NCBI GenBank assembly: GCA_963556495.2
Contig: OY747704.1
Span: forward strand, 37,681,001 to 37,745,000
Source: Valencia hispanica
Taxonomy: Eukaryota > Chordata > Actinopteri > Cyprinodontiformes > Valenciidae
Reading direction: 5' to 3'
DNA length: 64,000 bases
Part shown: positions 59,809-64,000 of the stretch, one piece after another
How positions within the stretch are numbered: position 1 is the first letter of the stretch
Layout: every line of letters begins with the position of its first letter
Position numbers and translations under genes: made by a program
The notes under the pieces: generated by a model
Databases searched by the model: none
What the model was told of the DNA's origin: nothing
The model's input: the letters and a program-made list of their open reading frames with translations, nothing else

Positions 59809-60964
59809 CAGTGGGGTAAAAAAGTATTTAGTCAGTCACCAATTGTGCAAGTTCTCCCACTTGAAAATATGAGACAGCCCTGTAATTTTCATCATGGATA
59901 TACCTCATCTATGAAAGACAAAATGAGAAAAGAAATCCAGAATTCACATGGTCTGATTTTTATAGAATTTCTTTGCAAATTATGGTAGAAAATTGTTTAT
60001 AGAAAAGTATTTGGTCACCTACAAACAAGCAAGATTTCTGGCTCTCACAGACCTGTAACTTCCTCTGTCTTCCACTCGTTACCTGTATTAATTGGCACCT
60101 GTTTGAACTCGTTATCAAGATGAAAGACACCTGTCCACAACCTCAGTCGCACTCCAAACTCCACTATGGCCAAGGCCAAAGAGCTGTTAAGGTCGCGAGA
60201 AAAAAAATTGTAGACCTGCACCAGGCTGGGAAGACAGAATCTGCAATAGGTAAGCAGCTTGGTGTGAAGAAATCAACTGTGGGAGCAACTGTTAGAAAAT
60301 GGAAGTCATACACGACCACTGATAATCTCCCTCGATCTGGGGCTCCACCCAAGATCTGACCTTGAGGGGTCAAAATGGAGGAAAGAATGAATGGGCCCAT
60401 GTATCGTGAGATTTTGAGTGAAAACCTCCTTCCATCAGCAAGGGCATTGAAGATGAAACGTAGCTGGGTCTTTCAGCATGATAATGATCCCAAACACATT
60501 GTCCAGGTAATGAAGGAGTGGCTTTGTAAGAAGCATTTCAAGGTCCTGAAGTGGAAAATCCCATAGAACATCTTCGGAGGGAGTTGAAAGTCCTTGTTGC
60601 CCAGTGACAGCCCCCAAACATCACTGCTCTAGAGAAGACCTGCATGGAGGAATGGGCCAAAATACCAGCAACAGTGTGTGAAAACCTTGTGAAGACTTAC
60701 AGAAAACGTTTGACCTCTGTCATTGCCAACAAAGGGTATATAACAAAGTATTGAGATTAACTTTTGTTATTAATACTTATTTTCTACCATCATTTGCAAG
60801 TAAATTCTTTAAAAATCAGACCATGTGATTTTTCTGGATTTCTTTTCTCATTTTGTCTTTCAGAGTTGGGGTATACCTATGATGAAAATTACAAGCCTCC
60901 CTCGTCTTTTTAAGTGGGAGAACTTGGACAATTGGTGGCTGAATTAATACTTTTTACCTCACTC
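59809..60964 (+). mobile_element. Internally deleted Tc1-like element
   Basis: Flanked by TA. The ends are CAGTGGGGTAAAAAAGTATT and, at the right, AATACTTTTTACCTCACTC. The inverted repeats extend over about 200 bases, including the shared phrase AAATCAGACCATGTGATTTT near 60815 against its inverse near 59950. It encloses a short, broken transposase. Confidence 0.85.
60166..60754 (+). pseudogene. Tc1-like transposase remnant
   Basis: The start is [10 protein letters not shown] followed by a frameshift into [20 protein letters not shown] and [20 protein letters not shown]. Then a deletion removes the first catalytic Asp, and the text resumes with [17 protein letters not shown] and [15 protein letters not shown] (second Asp). 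The WPSQSPDLNP segment is lost or deleted, leaving KWKIP before the final part ending ITKY-like text at about 60745. Clearly non-functional. Confidence 0.8.
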
Positions 60965-61329
60965 GAGGTTCACTCATATAACTGTAAACTGAACGCTTTA
61001 TAGACTGATCACGCTCTCATTTGGATATAATATCTATAAATACCCAATTCCTTCATTAGCTCAATTATCCAGAGTCTCAAACAAAGGAAATTTAAATTAA
61101 TGCTTAATGTTTTTGTTGTTGTTGATAAACATTCCCCAATTAAAAGAAAATAAGAATTTTAAGCTGAAAAAATTATTACCAACATTAATACCTTTTTTAA
61201 AAAAATAATAAATTAACACAAGAACAAGTAAAGTGACGTGAGAACTGGAGTTAAAATTTACTTCAGATTCTCTTATAGTCTAAAGCATGGAATATAGTTT
61301 TGTTCATAATTGTTCCTCAAACAAAAGGA
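60965..61329. other. Intergenic, AT-rich
   Basis: Nothing recognised. Confidence 0.5.
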
Positions 61330-62304
61330 GATTTAGTGATACTTCTCCTATACCCCTTAAATGTTTCCACATTTTGTCATGTTACAATCACAAACTTTAC
61401 AGCATTTTATTAAGTTTTGGTGTCACGGACAAAAAGCAAGGAGTGCATAATTGTGTACTGAAAAGTGTTGCATGAGTTTGTATTCAGCCCCGTTTACTCT
61501 GATACCCCTAAATAACTCCCCGTCCGATCAAATGCTTCGAGAAATTGGCCAAGTAGTATGTGTACAGTGTTCAATCGGTCACCTGAAAATAGATTATGGT
61601 GCTGATGAACATATCATCCCGATAGGACAGGGGTGCCCAATTCCGGTCTCGAGGGCTGGTCTCCTACATGTTTTAGTCCTTTCCCTGGTTCAGCACACCT
61701 GAATCAAATGATGGCTCATTAGCAGGCCTCTGCAGAACTATGACATGCTGAGGAGGTAGTTGGACCATTTGAATCAGGTGTATTTGAGCAGAGACACATC
61801 TAAACTTGGCTGAAGACCGGCCCTTGAGGCCCGGAATTGGACATCCATGCTTTAGGACATTAATGGAACAAAACCTGATGCTGCAAATGACTCACGGCTC
61901 AGGCAGAGGTTGACCTTCCAGAAAGACCATGACCCAAAAAAACAGCAGAGCTTCAAAGCTGCTTTAAATCAAATCATATTCTTATGTTAGAATGACCTAG
62001 TCAAATTCCAGACCGAAATCCAATTGAGAATTTGTGACAATACTTAAAACTGTTCACAGATACTCTTCATCCAATCTAACTGAACTTCAGCAATTTTTCA
62101 AAGCAGAATGGGTAAGTGTTTCGAAACTGGAGAGGCATACTCAAAAAGACTTTCAACTGTAAGGTCAGCTACCATAAAGTATTTATTTGCGACATTTTGT
62201 TGGTCTATGAAGTAAAATCCCAGTAAAATCCATTAAGGTTTGTGGTTGCAGCATGCCAAAATGTGCAAAAGTTTAAAGGGTTTGAATAATTTGGCAAGGC
62301 ACTG
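61330..62304 (+). mobile_element. Decayed Tc1-like element with nested MITE
   Basis: The right end, TTTGGCAAGGCACTG, is followed by TA. The left inverted repeat survives as CACATTTTGTCATGTTACAA. The phrase TCTGATACCCCTAAATAA places it in the same family as the copy in zswim6 intron 5. Broken transposase text includes GTTGACCTTCCAGAAAGACC (second Asp region) and CAAAGCAGAATGGGTAAG. A hAT-like MITE sits inside at 61628-61849. Confidence 0.75.
61628..61849. mobile_element. hAT-like MITE, CAGGGGTGCCCAATTCCGG ends
   Basis: The left end, CAGGGGTGCCCAATTCCGG, pairs with the right end, CCGGAATTGGACATCCATG. The flanking octamers CGATAGGA and CTTTAGGA agree at six of eight positions. The interior carries CACACCTGAATCAAATGATG and related words shared with 2072-2226 and 59546-59741. 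Confidence 0.8.
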
Positions 62305-62814
62305 TATCTCCAGGTGCACATGACAGACAGGGTCACCTTTTCTAAAAGAAAGACAATGAAGCATTTTTCAAATGCTTTTAGAAATGGCTCATAAAACCTA
62401 TGTGGTGCCCAAAGTTAAACTGCTCCGTCATAAACCCTAAGGAGATGCCTGTATAGAACTGTTACTAGTCAAGTGTATTTTTTTTCATATAAATAAGTAA
62501 TAAATAGTAAATATAGTCAGAAACATAACTGGGAGTCAGCCCCATAGGACACCTCTAAAGTTCAACGTTTGCAATACCTTACTTATCGTACGGGAAGAGA
62601 AAACTGTTTTGGTCTTCAGAGGTTTTGTTTTTTTGCCCTACTAGGTGCTCTCCTTCTTAATCTTTTCATTGAAGCATGCCTCAACTCCTCTTTGCAGGCT
62701 GCATCTGAGAGAAGCAGTTTAGATGTTAGATTCTAAAGTGCTTTCAGCCTCTTTTCATCCTTGCAGGCAAACAGCAAAAATCACAGGGTTACAAAATCGC
62801 TGTTTGTTGTTGCA
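62305..62814. other. Intergenic
   Basis: No gene or repeat was recognised. Confidence 0.5.
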
Positions 62815-62960
62815 AAGCAAGGCAAGGCAAGGCAAGGCAAGGCAAGGCAAGGCAAGGCAAGGCAAGGCAAGGCAAGGCAAGGCAAGGCAAGGCAAGGCAA
62901 GGCGATTTTATTTGTATAGCACACTTTCAACAGCAGGGTAATTCAAGGTGCTCTACATGA
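62815..62960 (-). repeat. (GGCAA)n tract with adjoining fish retroelement 3' end
   Basis: About 17 perfect GGCAA units (62818-62903) are followed by GATTTTATTTGTATAGCACA and AATTCAAGGTGCTCTACATG. Read on the minus strand this is a body ending in GTGCTATACAAATAAAATC and a (TTGCC)n tail, as expected of a non-LTR element 3' end. The 16-fold Lys-Ala-Arg-Gln-Gly-type frame is an artefact. Confidence 0.8.
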
Positions 62961-63639
62961 TTTGGTGATTTAAAAAAACACATGGAATATAACATTGGAA
63001 ATTAAAAGTAAAAGAAACAGGTGGCTCGAAGTCATGGATTCTAAAGAGGAAGCCCTTAGACTAGCCGCAACCCCTGAAAATGTTCGGTTCAGTCCAATGA
63101 GACTTTAGAGTACTGTAGTGAAAAAATATAAAAATCAGGCTGCCCAGCCACCTTTAGCATGACTTCAGCATTATACATATTTTGCCCAAAACGCCTTTTA
63201 GGCCAATAAATATTTATTCTCTCACTATTGTTGATTTATTACAATATTAGATGGAAAAATAATGCGTTCTTAAAAGTACTGAGTTCAACCACTCCACTCC
63301 AGCTACTGTTTTAAGATGGAACCTGTTGAGCTGAAAGCATCTTGCAAGGATCATGATTTAAAATTATTCTCACAGCAAATACTGCCTTACACCACAGCTG
63401 CATGTACTCTTACCCAAGGACTGCATCTGAATTACAAAATTACAAAATTAGCAGTAAAGTGGAGATGAATAAGGTGACACATGGTAATATAAGGTGCCAT
63501 ATAGCACACATTCATTCTAAAGGCAGTAGGTGTTTTTAAACAGAAGGCTTTTGCAGGTTGGTTGAAGTCTTTGCTCACTGGGCCTAAAGTGGCTCACGGT
63601 AATCAGAACTCAGATACCTTTAACACCAGTATCACCAAT
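62961..63639. other. Intergenic
   Basis: May contain more of the adjoining retroelement body but nothing codes. No gene was seen. Confidence 0.4.
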
Positions 63640-64000
63640 CCAGTGTTAACATTATGACCACCTACCTAGGAATGTGTTGTTCACCTGCTTTTGCTGCCAA
63701 AACAGTCCTTAATCATCCAGTCATTGACTTCTTTAGACTCCCCGGTGTGCTGTGGTATCTTGGTCCACGATGTTTGCTACAGATGCTTTATATTCTGTAG
63801 GCTACATTTTTAGGTGGGCCTTCCATGGATGAGACTGGATTATCCAGCACATGTCACAAATGCTTTATTGAATTGAGATATGGGGAATATTTGAGGCCAA
63901 GTCAACACATTAAACTTGTTGTGCTCCTAAATCTATTCCTGTACCTTTTTGTTTTATCTTATGTGTCTTATGTGGAGTTACTGTTGGTGTCAAAGTTGTC
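63640..64000 (-). mobile_element. Tc1-like element cut by the window edge
   Basis: The plus strand contains AACATTATGACCACCTACCT, GGTGTGCTGTGGTATCTTGG, TTCCATGGATGAGACTGG and GGCCAAGTCAACACATTAAA, the antisense transposase text of a distinct fish Tc1 family. Continues beyond 64000. Confidence 0.65.

Noticed and set aside
62815..62903. GGCAA array as a possible CRISPR-like or minisatellite system
   Set aside because: The units are 5 bp with no spacers, and the flank is a fish retroelement end.

Overview
The window looks like teleost fish nuclear DNA, probably a percomorph. It has GT-AG introns, abundant Tc1/mariner and hAT elements, fish-type LINE 3' ends and long microsatellites. It holds one recognisable host gene, on the + strand: the SWIM-type zinc-finger gene zswim6. 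The close paralogue zswim5 is the main alternative name. Thirteen coding exons, equivalent to exons 2-14, lie between 27498 and 49275 and join in one open frame of 985 residues ending in a stop. Exon 1, which carries the start codon and the low-complexity N-terminus, is not in the window, so everything before 27498 is read as the 3' part of a very long intron 1. The probable 3' UTR runs from 49276 to about 53295.

Region 1-27497 (intron 1) is noncoding. It contains a hAT-like MITE (2072-2226), an element with GGGCTGGG ends (5157-6699), a TTAA-ended element (12409-13344), a large inverted-repeat structure with about 0.5 kb near-identical arms (13413-16163), and at least four decayed Tc1-like elements (18627-26700). 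Region 27498-49275 is the gene body. Intron 2 carries a full-length antisense Tc1 element with an uninterrupted 339-residue DD34E transposase. Intron 5 is mostly a dead Tc1 copy. Intron 10 carries a hAT element with a perfect 8-bp target duplication, a complex microsatellite and a block of TAAT homeodomain-type motifs.

Region 49276-53295 is the inferred 3' UTR, interrupted by a decayed antisense Tc1 copy. Region 53300-64000 is intergenic and almost wall-to-wall transposon debris: Tc1-like copies, two LINE fragments, a 1.7-kb hAT-like element with a perfect 8-bp target duplication and a nested MITE, two further hAT-like MITEs nested in Tc1 copies, and another Tc1-like copy cut by the window edge.

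No bacterial-type operon, CRISPR array, rRNA or convincing canonical tRNA is present. The least explained structure is the inverted repeat at 13413-16163. It contains a Pol III-promoter-like module in both arms and, in one arm only, a CpG-rich cluster of AACGCCGTT motifs. All family assignments come from reading motifs and remembered family sequences; no database search was run.
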